Part shown: piece by piece, positions 55,126 to 63,926 of the stretch
How the letters are laid out: the number at the start of each line of letters is the position of its first letter
Numbering within the stretch: the stretch's first letter is position 1
Assembly (NCBI RefSeq): GCF_011065895.1
Contig: NZ_JAALCR010000003.1
Span: forward strand, 337,608 to 401,607
From: Paludisphaera rhizosphaerae
GTDB taxonomy: Bacteria > Planctomycetota > Planctomycetia > Isosphaerales > Isosphaeraceae
Direction of reading: 5' to 3'
Length of the DNA: 64,000 nt
The notes under the pieces: model-generated
What the model was told of the DNA's origin: nothing
The model's database searches: none
Seen by the model: the letters and a program-made list of their open reading frames with translations, nothing else
Program-made: the position numbers and the translations under genes

Positions 55126-55686
55126 CTACCGGGGCGACCCAGCCAACAAGTAGAGCACTGAAGCGAGCGTCCGAAAGGGTAAGGCCGAAAAGAAACTGCC
55201 GATCGCCCCAACGAACAGGCCGCCCGCGACAGACACTCCCTGGACAGTGTCTCCTCGACTGATCGCGATCAGCAGGATGGCTACCCCGCCGAGGACGAAA
55301 AGCATCGAGAAGAACAAGCCGACGATTGCGACGAGGTCCCAGGCCCTTGCCGCGAAAACCAAACGACGGTGCAACCAAGGGGCCGGCCAAACGTCGCTTC
55401 CCCCAGGCGAACCGAGCGAAGCGGGCCGCTCGGGATTGATATCGATCGCTGAGAAGGGGTCTCTCACAGGATCCTTAACGGGCGGGAAGGCGACAGGCGT
55501 CGCGGTATCGATCTGCAGCTCAGGGACCCAGGCTTCCTTCTTGTCCAATTCGGTCGGCGTCGAGGCCTCTACAGAGATGGACTCCGGAACCTCGATCGAT
55601 TGCTTGCACTTTGGACACCGGACGCGCTTAGCGGTTGTACCATCGGGCAGAACGAGTTTCGCACCACAGAAACAGGCGACTTTCAC
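55126..55686 (-). CDS. Zinc-ribbon membrane protein
   Basis: 186 residues. The N-terminus carries a zinc ribbon: CFCGAKLVLPDGTTAKRVRC, then PKCKQSIEVPE. A Pro-rich linker leads to two or three membrane helices (DLVAIVGLFFSMLFVLGGVA, ILLIAISRG, and VAGGLFVGAIGSFFSAL). Function unknown; this ribbon-plus-helices layout is common in planctomycetes. GTG at 55686 (or 55689) is chosen because GGAG lies about 8 bp upstream and the ribbon follows at once; longer starts up to 55881 add unrelated sequence. Confidence 0.65.
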   Translation of the reverse strand: MKVACFCGAKLVLPDGTTAKRVRCPKCKQSIEVPESISVEASTPTELDKKEAWVPELQIDTATPVAFPPVKDPVRDPFSAIDINPERPASLGSPGGSDVWPAPWLHRRLVFAARAWDLVAIVGLFFSMLFVLGGVAILLIAISRGDTVQGVSVAGGLFVGAIGSFFSALPFRTLASVLYLLAGSPR

Positions 55687-56138
55687 CACACGACTCCATG
55701 ACTGAAGGCAGACCAACAAGATCGGGGACATACTAGCATTCCACGAGGCCGACGAGAGCGCCGATCGCCCGGCGAAGTATCCACAGGCCAGCCCAGGGTC
55801 CAGGGCGGACGCAACGATGAAGTCGAGTCCAGAGGGGCCCGAACCGGACGGTTCATCTAGGTCCAGGTGAGTGGACGCCACACCCTTCGTCTCTGGTCTT
55901 GTGGCCGGTCAAGTTCGAGGCGTTCTCCTTCGGGGAGCGTCGCTAGCATGAACCATTCGCGCGTCTTCACGCTCTCGATGATGGGCCGTGAGCATCCGGC
56001 CGACATCCCGCCGTTTCATCAGCCGAACCGTCTCGTTTCGGCTCCTTGCGACCCTCGCCCCCATCGGCGACAATCCCTGGCCTACCGGTTGAGTCGCAGC
56101 CCGCCCCTGGAGCAATCCGTTCCGAAGGAGCATCCGCA
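55687..56138. other. Divergent intergenic region (zinc-ribbon protein / dienelactone hydrolase)
   Basis: 452 bp. Short open frames on both strands are not supported by coding features. It must hold promoters for the two flanking genes. No repeats noted. Confidence 0.4.
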
Positions 56139-57029
56139 ATGGAACGAGAACGAGCGCAGGACTTCGACCAGGAGTTGTTGGACCTCTACGACGACTACGC
56201 GCACGGCCGGATGGAGCGTCGGGAGTTCATCCGCCGGGTGGGAGCCTTCGCCGTGGCCGGAGTCACGGCCGAGGCGCTGATCGAACGGCTCAGCCCCAAC
56301 TACGCGCTCGCACAACAGGTCGCGCCTGGCGACGCGCGGCTCCACACCGAATACGTCACGTACGACTCGCCGAAAGGCGGCGGCAAAATCAAGGGACTCC
56401 TCGCCCGCCCGAAGAACGGCGACGCAAAGTACCCGGCGGTCCTCGTCATCCACGAGAATCGCGGCCTGAACCCCTACATCGAGGACGTCGCCCGGCGGCT
56501 GGCGGTCGCGGGTTTCTTGGCGCTCGCGCCGGACGCCCTCACCCCGCTCGGCGGCTATCCAGGGAACGACGACCAGGGCCGGGCGATGCAGGCCAAGCGC
56601 AGCGCCGAGGAGATGACGGAAGACTTCATCGCCGGCGCCGAGTTCCTCAAGGCCCACCCGAACTCGACCGGGAAGGTCGGCGCGGTCGGCTTCTGCTTCG
56701 GCGGAGGCATGGTCAATGCGCTCGCCGTGCGAATTCCCAAGACGATCGCCGCGGGCGTCCCCTTCTACGGCCGCCAGCCCCAGGCTGCGGATGTGCCCAA
56801 GATCGAAGCCCCCCTCTTGATCCATTACGCGGGCCTGGACACGCGGGTCAACGAGGGTTGGCCCGCCTTCGAACAGGCGCTGAAGGCCTCGGCCAAGCCG
56901 TACGAGGCGTTCACGTACCCGAACGTGAACCACGGGTTCCACAACGACACGACCCCACGCTATGACAAGGCGGCGGCCGAGTTGGCGTGGGAGAGGACCA
57001 TCGCCTTCTTCAAGAAGCATCTGGGCTGA
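56139..57029 (+). CDS. Dienelactone hydrolase family protein with Tat-like leader
   Basis: 296 residues. An N-terminal helical segment carries [20 protein letters not shown], a twin-arginine-like leader after about 20 charged residues. The alpha/beta-hydrolase core shows [20 protein letters not shown], the nucleophile GFCFGGG (Cys instead of Ser, as in dienelactone hydrolases), an Asp near [12 protein letters not shown] and the catalytic His in NVNHGFHND. It hydrolyses lactones or esters; exact substrate unknown. ATG 56139 has AAGGAG about 9 bp upstream. Its stop is followed by the metallophosphoesterase gene, likely the same operon. Confidence 0.9.
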   Translation: MERERAQDFDQELLDLYDDYAHGRMERREFIRRVGAFAVAGVTAEALIERLSPNYALAQQVAPGDARLHTEYVTYDSPKGGGKIKGLLARPKNGDAKYPAVLVIHENRGLNPYIEDVARRLAVAGFLALAPDALTPLGGYPGNDDQGRAMQAKRSAEEMTEDFIAGAEFLKAHPNSTGKVGAVGFCFGGGMVNALAVRIPKTIAAGVPFYGRQPQAADVPKIEAPLLIHYAGLDTRVNEGWPAFEQALKASAKPYEAFTYPNVNHGFHNDTTPRYDKAAAELAWERTIAFFKKHLG

Positions 57030-57094
57030 TGGCCCATCGCCAGGTGAAGGTCCCAACCGCTCCAACCCGTTCAAACTCCGAGGCCCTGATTCTG

Positions 57095-58456
57095 ATGCTC
57101 TTCCTCCCTCGCGCCTTCGCCCTGGCTGCGCTGTTCGGTGTCATGCCGGTCGCCGCCGCTCACGACGAGCACGAGCCGAAGGCCGTGCCCGACGCCGAGG
57201 CCCACCGCCCGTCGGCCCTGCCGGACCGCATCATCCTGACGTTCCCCGGCGACCCGTCGCGGAGCCTCGCCGTGACGTGGCGGACCGACGACGCGGTCTC
57301 CAAGGGCCTGGCCCAGATCGCTCCGTCCGACGCCGGCCCCCGGTTCGCCGAGCGGGCGGCCACCCTGACGGCCAAGACCTTCGACCTGGACACCGACCTG
57401 GGCCATTCCCATCGCCACTCGGTCGTCTTCGGCGACCTCGCTCCGTCGACTCAATACGCCTATCGCGTCGGCGACGGCGTGAACTGGAGCGAGTGGTTCC
57501 ACGTTCAAACGGCCTCGGACAAGCCCGAGCCGTTCGCGTTCATCTACTTCGGCGACGCTCAGAACGACATCAAGTCACTTTGGTCGCGGGTGATCCGCGG
57601 GGCCTACTCCGACGCGCCAAAGGCTCGTTTCATCGTCCATGCCGGCGACCTGGTCAACCGCGCCAACCGCGACGCCGCCTGGGGCGAATGGTTCGCCGCC
57701 GGCGGCTGGGTCAACGGCATGGTCCCCAGCGTGCCGGCACCGGGCAACCACGAATACGAACGACCGGCGGGCGCGGCGGCGGACTCGCCGCCGCTCCTTT
57801 CGAACCACTGGCGGCCCCAGTTCACCCTGCCGACGAACGGCCCCGCGGGGCTCGAGGAGTCGGCCTACTACTTCGACTACCAGGGCGCCCGCATCGTCGT
57901 CCTGAACTCCAACGAGAAGCAAGAGGATCAGGTCGCCTGGCTGGAGCGGATCCTGGCCGACAACCCAAACAAGTGGACGATCGCCACGTTCCACCATCCG
58001 ATCTATTCGTCCGCCAAGAAGCGTGACAACCCAAAGCTCCGGGCGCTCTGGCAGCCGGTGTTCGACAAACACCGGGTTGACCTCGTCCTTCAGGGGCACG
58101 ACCACACCTACGCTCGCAGCGGACTCCGCGCCTACGAGAACGTGCCCGAAGGCGTCGGCAGCCGCGAGGACGGCGGGACCGTCTACGTCGTCTCGGTGAG
58201 CGGCCCGAAGATGTACGAACTCCAGCGCGACGACTGGATGAAGCGGGCCGCCGAGGACACCCAGCTCTATCAGATCATCAGCGTCAACGGCGACCGCCTC
58301 CGCTACGAAGCCCTCACCGCCGTGGGCGATCTCTACGACGCCTTCGACCTCCGCAAGCGCCCGAGCCAGCCCAACGAGTTGATCGACCGCACCCCCAAGG
58401 ACCTCCCCGAACGCCTCCGCCCCCGCCCTGCCGAGAAGGTCGGCGCCGGCGACTGA
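57095..58456 (+). CDS. Secreted metallophosphoesterase (purple acid phosphatase-like)
   Basis: 453 residues with signal peptide (FALAALFGVMPVAAA). A fibronectin-like N-terminal domain (IILTFPGDPSRSLAVTWRTD, TQYAYRVGDG) precedes the metallophosphatase motifs: FGDAQND, HAGDLVNRA, GNHEYE, FHHPIYSS and GHDHTYAR. This is the purple-acid-phosphatase layout, a dinuclear metal enzyme that releases phosphate from esters outside the cytoplasm. ATG 57095 starts the signal peptide, but ATG 57029 (overlapping the upstream stop) would add 22 residues. Confidence 0.88.
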   Translation: MLFLPRAFALAALFGVMPVAAAHDEHEPKAVPDAEAHRPSALPDRIILTFPGDPSRSLAVTWRTDDAVSKGLAQIAPSDAGPRFAERAATLTAKTFDLDTDLGHSHRHSVVFGDLAPSTQYAYRVGDGVNWSEWFHVQTASDKPEPFAFIYFGDAQNDIKSLWSRVIRGAYSDAPKARFIVHAGDLVNRANRDAAWGEWFAAGGWVNGMVPSVPAPGNHEYERPAGAAADSPPLLSNHWRPQFTLPTNGPAGLEESAYYFDYQGARIVVLNSNEKQEDQVAWLERILADNPNKWTIATFHHPIYSSAKKRDNPKLRALWQPVFDKHRVDLVLQGHDHTYARSGLRAYENVPEGVGSREDGGTVYVVSVSGPKMYELQRDDWMKRAAEDTQLYQIISVNGDRLRYEALTAVGDLYDAFDLRKRPSQPNELIDRTPKDLPERLRPRPAEKVGAGD

Positions 58457-58824
58457 AGCCCCCGCGCCTGGCCACGCACCCACGAAGGGTTCACGTCGAA
58501 CCGCTGGCCGATCGCTACGACCTCCACAAGCACAAGCCAAACCAGCATTTGCCTATACCACCTGGCTTGCCCGACTAAGGCTTCTGGCCAGACGCCGGGC
58601 CTGGACATGAGCTCGACGACCCGCCGGTCGGCCAGCGTAACCACGCCGGTGAGCTTGTGGGGGCTTGTTATTTCGAATGCGATCGATTAGAAGTCGTAGG
58701 TAATGAAGATGTAGGCGATGATGGCCTCCATTCTTCACAAACATGTCCTTGCATGCTCTGTATCGCGACATTTCTTACGACTTCGCTCGTTCACATCTCG
58801 GCGCAACTCCCAAGGAGTCCCCCC
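58457..58824. other. Intergenic region before the third DUF1559 gene
   Basis: 368 bp with no supported gene. The part near 58660-58740 is AT-richer and may contain the DUF1559 promoter. No strong hairpin seen after the phosphoesterase. Confidence 0.4.
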
Positions 58825-59892
58825 ATGCGCTGCCGCACGCGCGGTTTCACTCTGATTGAATTGCTGGTGGTGATCGCGATCATCGCCGTGCTGATCGCCC
58901 TGCTGCTGCCGGCCGTCCAGGCCGCGCGCGAGGCCGCTCGCCGCAGCCAGTGCGTCAACAACCTGAAGCAGATCGGCCTGGCGCTGCACAACTACCACAG
59001 CGCCAACAACAACTTCCCGCAGGGGGCTTCAAAGAACCCCAAGAACTCGCCCGGGGACAGCGACTTGATCTGGTCGTCGTGGGGCGCCAACGCCCTCCTC
59101 CTCCCGTACCTGGAACAGCAGGCCCTGTACGCCTCGACGAACTTCTCCTGGGGCGTCAACCCTTACGGCGACCCTTGCTACTACATCAACAGCACGACGG
59201 CCAACACGAAGCTGAACGCCTTCATCTGCCCGTCGGACTCGAACGTCGGCAAGCCGAACATCAACAACTACTACGCTTCCGTCGGCACGACGACCGACTT
59301 CATGACCGTCAACTGCTGGGGCGGCATCAATCCAGCGTGCAAGGCGACCGGCTCCACGGGGCTGTTCACCTACTTCCTGACCTACGGGATGGCCGACGTC
59401 ACCGACGGCACATCGAACACCGTCGCCTACTCGGAATCGCTGACGGGCAAGCCGAACGTGGGCAACGGCTATCGCGGCAACAGCACCCGCGGCGTGGCCG
59501 ATCCGGGCATCGTCATGTACAACGCGGCCAGCCGCCCCGACTTGATCCTCAAGGGCCTTCAGGCCTGCGCCACGGGATTCAAGAGCAGCCTGAACATCTC
59601 CAGCGACAAGGGCCAGCTTTGGGGGTTTGGGGCGCGGGCGTACTCGCTTTTCCACACGATTCAGACGCCCAACGACAGCCAGTATTCGTTCGGCTCGTGC
59701 GAGTTCGGCTGCGACACCTGCGGTCTCGATCAGTCGTGGACTGTGGGGGCCCAGAGCAACCACTCTGGGGGAGTCAACGTCCTCTTCGCGGACGGCTCGG
59801 TCCGGTTCGTCAAGGATTCGGTCTCTCGACCCACCTGGTACGCGCTGGGGAGCCGCGACGGCGGTGAGACCGTCTCCAGCGACGCGTACTGA
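58825..59892 (+). CDS. DUF1559 pilin-like protein
   Basis: 355 residues: leader [20 protein letters not shown] then [20 protein letters not shown] and [20 protein letters not shown]. The centre has [14 protein letters not shown] and the C-terminus [20 protein letters not shown], both family constants. A strong AAGGAG site lies 7 bp before ATG 58825, which fixes the start. Extracytoplasmic fibre-associated protein of unknown exact role. Followed 42 bp later by a small lipoprotein on the same strand. Confidence 0.92.
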   Translation: MRCRTRGFTLIELLVVIAIIAVLIALLLPAVQAAREAARRSQCVNNLKQIGLALHNYHSANNNFPQGASKNPKNSPGDSDLIWSSWGANALLLPYLEQQALYASTNFSWGVNPYGDPCYYINSTTANTKLNAFICPSDSNVGKPNINNYYASVGTTTDFMTVNCWGGINPACKATGSTGLFTYFLTYGMADVTDGTSNTVAYSESLTGKPNVGNGYRGNSTRGVADPGIVMYNAASRPDLILKGLQACATGFKSSLNISSDKGQLWGFGARAYSLFHTIQTPNDSQYSFGSCEFGCDTCGLDQSWTVGAQSNHSGGVNVLFADGSVRFVKDSVSRPTWYALGSRDGGETVSSDAY

Positions 59893-59934
59893 CCCTCTCC
59901 GGAACTCACGAACCCGATTCGAGGAACCAACGCC

Positions 59935-60144
59935 ATGCGACCAGGTCGCTCCCTCTCGCGCCGCAGTCTCCTGTTGACCGCGGCGTCTCTGGCCCTCGCC
60001 CCGCTCGCGGGCTGCGACGGAGGCTCCGTCGGCGACGGTGAGCAGGCCTCGCCGGTCGACCCTCAACAGGCCGCCATCCAGCAGAAGGCTTACGCGGACT
60101 TCGCCAAGACCAAACAAGGGGGGAAAGCCGCCCGCAAGCCCTGA
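59935..60144 (+). CDS. Small lipoprotein next to a DUF1559 pilin
   Basis: 69 residues. Leader SRRSLLLTAASLALAPLAGC gives a lipobox cysteine at about residue 27, with an arginine pair that may direct Tat export. The mature 42 residues are polar and Lys/Gln-rich (AAIQQKAYADFAKTKQGGKA). A GAGGAA site precedes ATG 59935. Third example in the window of a DUF1559 gene followed by a lipoprotein. Confidence 0.7.
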   Translation: MRPGRSLSRRSLLLTAASLALAPLAGCDGGSVGDGEQASPVDPQQAAIQQKAYADFAKTKQGGKAARKP

Positions 60145-60170
60145 CCCTGCAAACCATTCGATCGCGTTTC

Positions 60171-60326
60171 TCACTCAGCGCGCCTCAAAGTCTGTCCCGC
60201 ATCGCCCTGCCGGCCACGACGGGGGGCGACCATGCCGTCGGCCCGCAGGCCGGCGACGAACGAATCCGTCTTCCAGGGGCCGTGCGGCAAGGCCATCACC
60301 GGCCGCACGCCGCTGGGGGCCTGGCC
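60171..60326 (-). pseudogene. IS630-type transposase remnant
   Basis: On the minus strand the frame reads GVRPVMALPHGPWKTDSF followed by VAGLRADGMVAP. This is the P-H-G-x-W-K-T...F-x-A-G-L-R-x-D-G segment found in the middle of one subgroup of IS630-family transposases (after the first catalytic Asp). Only about 45 residues remain before a stop at 60171-60173. It abuts and partly overlaps, in another frame, the 3' end of pnuC, so the insertion or its decay has rewritten the last PnuC residues. It is a different subgroup from the IS at 10243-11264. Confidence 0.6.
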
Positions 60327-61000
60327 ACCGCTTCGGGCGTCCGTCCCGCGTCTTCTCGACTCATCCAGGACGACCGCCACTGGTGCAGCCCGATGATCGC
60401 GAGTCCCAGGAAAACGGTGTAGAGGATCGCCGTGAGATAGAGGGATTTGGAGATGTAGAGCGGTACGTAGATGGCGTCGACCAGGATCCAGCCCGCCCAG
60501 CTCTCCAGCCGTTTCCGGTTCAGGAGCCATTGCGCCCCCAGACTCAGCGAGGTCGTCAACGCGTCCCAGAATGACGCCGAGCCCCCAACCTGCCGGAGCA
60601 CCAGCCAGAGCAGCAGGGTGAGCATCACGACGCCGACCAGCAGCGCGTTCAGCTCTCCGGCGCCAGCCCGCGTGATGCGGAGCGAACGGCCGTCATTGCC
60701 GCCGTGAAGCCAAAGATACCAGCCTCGGGCGCAGAGGATCAGATAAACGCCCTGCAGACCCGCGTCGGCGAACAGCCCGGCGCGCAGGAAGACGACGCCG
60801 AAGGCGGCCACGTTCACCAGGCCGATCGGGAAGTTCCAGACGTTCTCCTTCACCGTCAGCCAGACGCAGGCCGCTCCGGTGACGAACGAGGCGCACTCCA
60901 GCCAGGTCGCCGCGCCCCTCAGCCCCATCACAAGCGCCAGCAGGACGGCCGCACCGATAAGGATCGCCGCCGCCCGTCTTTCTCCCCTTCCCATCGGCAT
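60296..61000 (-). CDS. pnuC: Nicotinamide riboside transporter PnuC
   Basis: 234 residues, about seven membrane helices. Family signatures: WLTVKENVWNFPIGLVNVAA, YLILCARGWYLWLHGG (the W-x-x-W-L-x-G motif), and WILVDAIYVPLYISKSLYLT near the C-terminus. It imports nicotinamide riboside for NAD synthesis. The last 20 or so residues (REDAGRTPEAVARPPAACGR) lie over IS630-remnant DNA and do not look native. The ATG at 61000 follows GGCGGAG; an ArsR-type regulator gene ends 19 bp upstream on the same strand, so they may form an operon. Confidence 0.88.
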   Translation of the reverse strand: MPMGRGERRAAAILIGAAVLLALVMGLRGAATWLECASFVTGAACVWLTVKENVWNFPIGLVNVAAFGVVFLRAGLFADAGLQGVYLILCARGWYLWLHGGNDGRSLRITRAGAGELNALLVGVVMLTLLLWLVLRQVGGSASFWDALTTSLSLGAQWLLNRKRLESWAGWILVDAIYVPLYISKSLYLTAILYTVFLGLAIIGLHQWRSSWMSREDAGRTPEAVARPPAACGR

Positions 61001-61019
61001 CCACGACGCTCCGCCAGGC

Positions 61020-61325
61020 TCATCCCAGGTCGGCGTATTTCAGAATGCACGCCAGCATACCCGGGAATCGACGTTCGAGGTCGGGGCGGAGCGAGACGAA
61101 GCAGCGCGTGCCGTCCTTGCGATGATCGATGACCCCGGCAAGCCGCAGAGTCTTCATGTGGTGGCTCAACGTCGAGGCGCAAACGTCGACGTCGAAGTCA
61201 CCCCAGGCGTGCTCGACTCCGTCCGAGAGCCGGCCGACGATCGCCAGCCGCACCGGGTCGCTGAGCGCGGCGAGGACGCTGCAAAGCGTCGTCTCCTCGA
61301 TTTTCGGATGCGACAGTTGCCTCAC
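61020..61325 (-). CDS. ArsR-family transcriptional regulator
   Basis: 101 residues, GTG start with GGGAGG about 10 bp upstream. Winged helix-turn-helix: LCSVLAALSDPVRLAIVGRL, then DVCASTLSHHMKTLRLAGVI with the recognition helix, and HRKDGTRCFVSLRPD as the wing. Two cysteines (DVCAS and TRCFV) could sense metal or electrophile. It is divergent from an ene-reductase, with a palindrome between them, so it likely represses that gene and itself; alkene reductases are often induced by electrophiles. Confidence 0.88.
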   Translation of the reverse strand: MRQLSHPKIEETTLCSVLAALSDPVRLAIVGRLSDGVEHAWGDFDVDVCASTLSHHMKTLRLAGVIDHRKDGTRCFVSLRPDLERRFPGMLACILKYADLG

Positions 61326-61342
61326 CGGGACGCCTCCCTAGA

Positions 61343-61364
61343 ATGTTCGACGTTCGACGAACAT
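61343..61364. promoter_or_regulatory. Candidate ArsR operator between arsR-type gene and ene-reductase
   Basis: Inverted repeat ATGTTCG (61343-61349), 8-bp spacer, CGAACAT (61358-61364), with additional TTCGA half-sites on both sides (61353, and CGAACG at 61365-61370). It lies 18 bp upstream of the regulator's GTG, where a dimeric repressor would block the divergent promoters. Confidence 0.6.
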
Positions 61365-61459
61365 CGAACGAAGCCCGCGGAGGGCAGACTTCTGAATCTT
61401 AGCATCCCACCCGGCGAAGACCATCGCGGCCGGGGAATCGCCCCTGGAGAATCGACGAC

Positions 61460-62533
61460 ATGCCCGGACTGTTCGACCCGATCCGCGCCGGCGAGTTCGA
61501 CCTGCCCAACCGCATCGTCATGGCGCCGCTCACGCGATGCCGGGCCGTCGGCGGGAGCCGCGTGCCGAACGCGCTCATGGCCGAGTACTACCGACAGCGG
61601 TCGGCCGCCGGGATGATCATCACGGAGGCGACGTCCGTCGACCCGATGGGCGTGGGCTACCCGGACACGCCGGGCATCTGGTCCAAAGAGCAAGTCGAAG
61701 GCTGGAAGGGCATAACGACGGCGGTCCACGAGGCCGGCGGGCGTATTCTCCTCCAACTCTGGCACGTCGGGCGGATCTCGCACTCGGTCTATCTCGACGG
61801 CAAGCCCCCGGTCGCGCCCAGCGCGGTCCAGCCGGCGGGGCACGTGAGCCTGATCCGGCCCATCACCCCCTACCCAACGCCCAGGGCCCTGGGACGCGAG
61901 GAGATCCCCGGGATCATCGAGGCCTATCGCCGGGGGGCCGAGAACGCCCAGAAGGCCGGGTTCGACGGGGTCGAGATCCACGGGGCCAACGGCTACCTGC
62001 TCGACCAGTTCCTCCAGGACGGCTCGAACCACCGCGAGGACGAGTACGGCGGCCCGATCGAGAACCGCGCCCGGTTGATGCTGGAGGTGACCGACGCCGT
62101 GGTCTCGGTCTGGGGCCGAGGCCGCGTGGGCATGCACCTGGCCCCCCGTGCCGACGCCCACGGCATGGGCGATTCCGACCTCGTCGCCACATTTGAATAC
62201 GCCGCTCAGGAGCTGGGCAAGCGAGGCCTCGCCTTCCTCTGCACCCGGGCCAGGCAGCTCCAGGACGGCCTGGGAGCGCGACTCAAGACCGCGTTCGGCG
62301 GGGTCTACATCGCCAACGAGAAGCTGACCAGGGACGCAGCGGAAAAGCTGATCGAGACGGGGGAGGCCGACGCCGCCGCGTTCGGCATCCCGTTCATCGC
62401 CAACCCCGACCTGGTCCACCGATTCGCGCTGAACGCCCCCCTGAACGAGGCCGACCCCAGCACGTTCTACGCCTCCGGCCCCGCCGGCTACACCGACTAC
62501 CCCGCACTGGAAGGCCTCGCCGAGGCCGTCTGA
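61460..62533 (+). CDS. Alkene reductase (Old Yellow Enzyme / NemA family)
   Basis: 357 residues, cytoplasmic FMN-dependent barrel. Motifs: NRIVMAPLTRCRA (start of the barrel), IITEATSVDPMGVGYPDTPG, LLQLWHVGRISH, GFDGVEIHGANGYLLDQFLQ (substrate-binding His-Asn pair) and EYGGPIENRARLMLEV. It reduces activated C=C bonds such as N-ethylmaleimide, nitro-esters or enones with NAD(P)H. The divergent ArsR-type gene and the 22-bp palindrome suggest induction by an electrophile or metal. Confidence 0.93.
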   Translation: MPGLFDPIRAGEFDLPNRIVMAPLTRCRAVGGSRVPNALMAEYYRQRSAAGMIITEATSVDPMGVGYPDTPGIWSKEQVEGWKGITTAVHEAGGRILLQLWHVGRISHSVYLDGKPPVAPSAVQPAGHVSLIRPITPYPTPRALGREEIPGIIEAYRRGAENAQKAGFDGVEIHGANGYLLDQFLQDGSNHREDEYGGPIENRARLMLEVTDAVVSVWGRGRVGMHLAPRADAHGMGDSDLVATFEYAAQELGKRGLAFLCTRARQLQDGLGARLKTAFGGVYIANEKLTRDAAEKLIETGEADAAAFGIPFIANPDLVHRFALNAPLNEADPSTFYASGPAGYTDYPALEGLAEAV

Positions 62534-62555
62534 CGAGCAAACTCAGCGTCAAAGC

Positions 62556-62581
62556 CCGGCCAGGAGTCCGCTCCTGGCCGG
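62556..62581 (+). terminator. Hairpin after the alkene reductase
   Basis: Perfect 11-bp stem CCGGCCAGGAG / CTCCTGGCCGG with a TCCG loop, 23 bp after the stop codon. The following bases are not U-rich, so it may stop transcription inefficiently or serve as an mRNA 3' end. Confidence 0.5.
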
Positions 62582-62605
62582 CCTCAGTCTTGGCCTCGCA
62601 TGCCA

Positions 62606-63190
62606 CAATGCGACGATTCTCGGACACCTCCGATTTTCCGCTCAAGGAAATAGAACTGACACCGATTTTCCAATGCGACGATTCTCGGACACCTCCGATT
62701 TTCCGCTCAAGGAAATAGAACTGACACCGATTTTCCCGCAAGGAAATAGAACTGACACCGATTTTCCCGACACCCGCAAGGAAATAGAACTGACACCGAT
62801 TTTCCCGCACAAGGAAATAGAACTGACACCGATTTTCCCGCGCACAAGGAAATAGAACTGACACCGATTTTCCCGACACCGATTTTCCCGCTCAAGGAAA
62901 TAGAACTGACACCGATTTTCCGTTCCGCAGGCCACAATGCGACGACTCTCGGACACCTCCGATTTCCCCCCCCTTCAAGGAAATAGAACTGACACCGATT
63001 ATTGCTCCAAGGAAATAGAACTGACACCGATTATTGCTCCTCGATTTCCCCCCCTTCAAGGAAATAGAACTGACACCGATTATTGCTCCATTCAAGGAAA
63101 TAGAACTGACACCGATTATTGCTCCTCCTAGGAAATAGAACTGACACCGATTATTCGGCTCTAGGAAATAGGACTGACACCGATTATTCG
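62606..63190. repeat. Tandem array of 13 copies of a RAYT-type repeat (family A)
   Basis: Thirteen copies of GGAAATAGAACTGACACCGA (last copy with one A-to-G change) start at 62646, 62711, 62742, 62780, 62813, 62848, 62896, 62979, 63011, 63060, 63096, 63131 and 63164, all in the same orientation. Copies 1-7 continue ATTTTCC and copies 8-13 continue ATTATT. A longer unit starting AATGCGACGATTCTCGGACA precedes copies near 62607, 62672 and 62936. Spacing varies from about 31 to 83 bp. No coding role: short frames through it repeat IGVSSISL-like peptides in several registers. Such arrays occur beside RAYT transposase genes. Confidence 0.85.
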
Positions 63191-63310
63191 GCTTAACTTC
63201 GTGGCATTCAAGGATGTCCCCGTCGTCCCTCCCCCCAAGATGATGGTTGAGCGCCCGTCGACTCGGTCGCGAGGCCAAATCAATCGAAAGGCCAGAAAAG
63301 ACGAGAGATC

Positions 63311-63652
63311 CTACTCAAGCTCCGCGATCCGCTCGGCCAACTTACACCGAAATCGCTCGACATCGGCATAGAACATGGGTCTTCGCTCTTCGACCCATCC
63401 GGCCTTTTCAGCGACAGCGGGAAGGTCTAGAGCCATCTCATCCATCAGTTTGCTCAGAAGTCGAAGCGTATCTAAAGACAAGGGGTAGAAAAACCATGCA
63501 CCAATACGGTCAAAAAACTCTTCCTGAGCTATCAACGCCTCCATTTCAGCGTTGCCAGGCAATCGGTCGCTCACGTACTTAAATATGATCGAGATAGTTG
63601 CGGCGCGAGCAGGAAATGGATTGCCATCGGAAAACGACACAGAATCACTCAT
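63311..63652 (-). CDS. Small hypothetical protein between repeat arrays
   Basis: 113 residues, soluble, no signal peptide. Helical and acidic (ISIIFKYVSDRLPGNAEMEA, then FDRIGAWFFYPLSLDTLRLL). I do not recognise a family. Its DNA is clearly less GC-rich than the rest of the window, a sign of recent transfer. ATG 63652 has an AGGGGGTGAT ribosome site; the longer frame to 63784 runs into the repeat array. It is enclosed by repeat arrays A and B. Confidence 0.6.
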   Translation of the reverse strand: MSDSVSFSDGNPFPARAATISIIFKYVSDRLPGNAEMEALIAQEEFFDRIGAWFFYPLSLDTLRLLSKLMDEMALDLPAVAEKAGWVEERRPMFYADVERFRCKLAERIAELE

Positions 63653-63720
63653 AATCACCCCCTGGTTCTTGCATTTATTCCACCTTCTCCGGAAACTTCG
63701 ACAGCGGCACTGCAACCTGG

Positions 63721-63870
63721 CAAGGTAGGTAAAAGGGTAGGTAAAAGGGGACATTGCTAAAAAAGGGTAGGTAAAAGGGGACATTGCTAATATTCATGGT
63801 AAAGGTAGGTAAAAGGGGTAGGTAAAAGGGGACATTGCTAAGGGTAGGTAAAAGGGGACATTGCTAATAT
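63721..63870. repeat. Tandem array of GGTAGGTAAAAGGGGACATT repeats (family B)
   Basis: Six copies of GGTAGGTAAAAGG (63724, 63736, 63766, 63804, 63817, 63843), four of them continuing GGACATTGCTAA; a second element TATTCATGGTAA occurs twice. All are on the + strand and point toward the RAYT gene that begins about 60 bp further right. Sequence is different from family A at 62606-63190, but the layout (purine-rich block plus GACA/GACACC core) is alike. Confidence 0.85.
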
Positions 63871-63926
63871 TCATGGTAAGCCGTGGAACATAGGACAACG
63901 TACGATCAAAAGAAAGGAGCTAGGGA

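Noticed and set aside
62606..63190. CRISPR array
   Set aside because: Repeats are regular in sequence but spacing is irregular (about 31-83 bp) and the intervening DNA contains further duplicated blocks, not unique spacers; no cas gene is nearby.
62394..63278. Proteins made of IGVSSISL / ENRCQFYFL repeats
   Set aside because: These are translations of the DNA repeat array in different frames; no start signals, no codon bias and no plausible fold.
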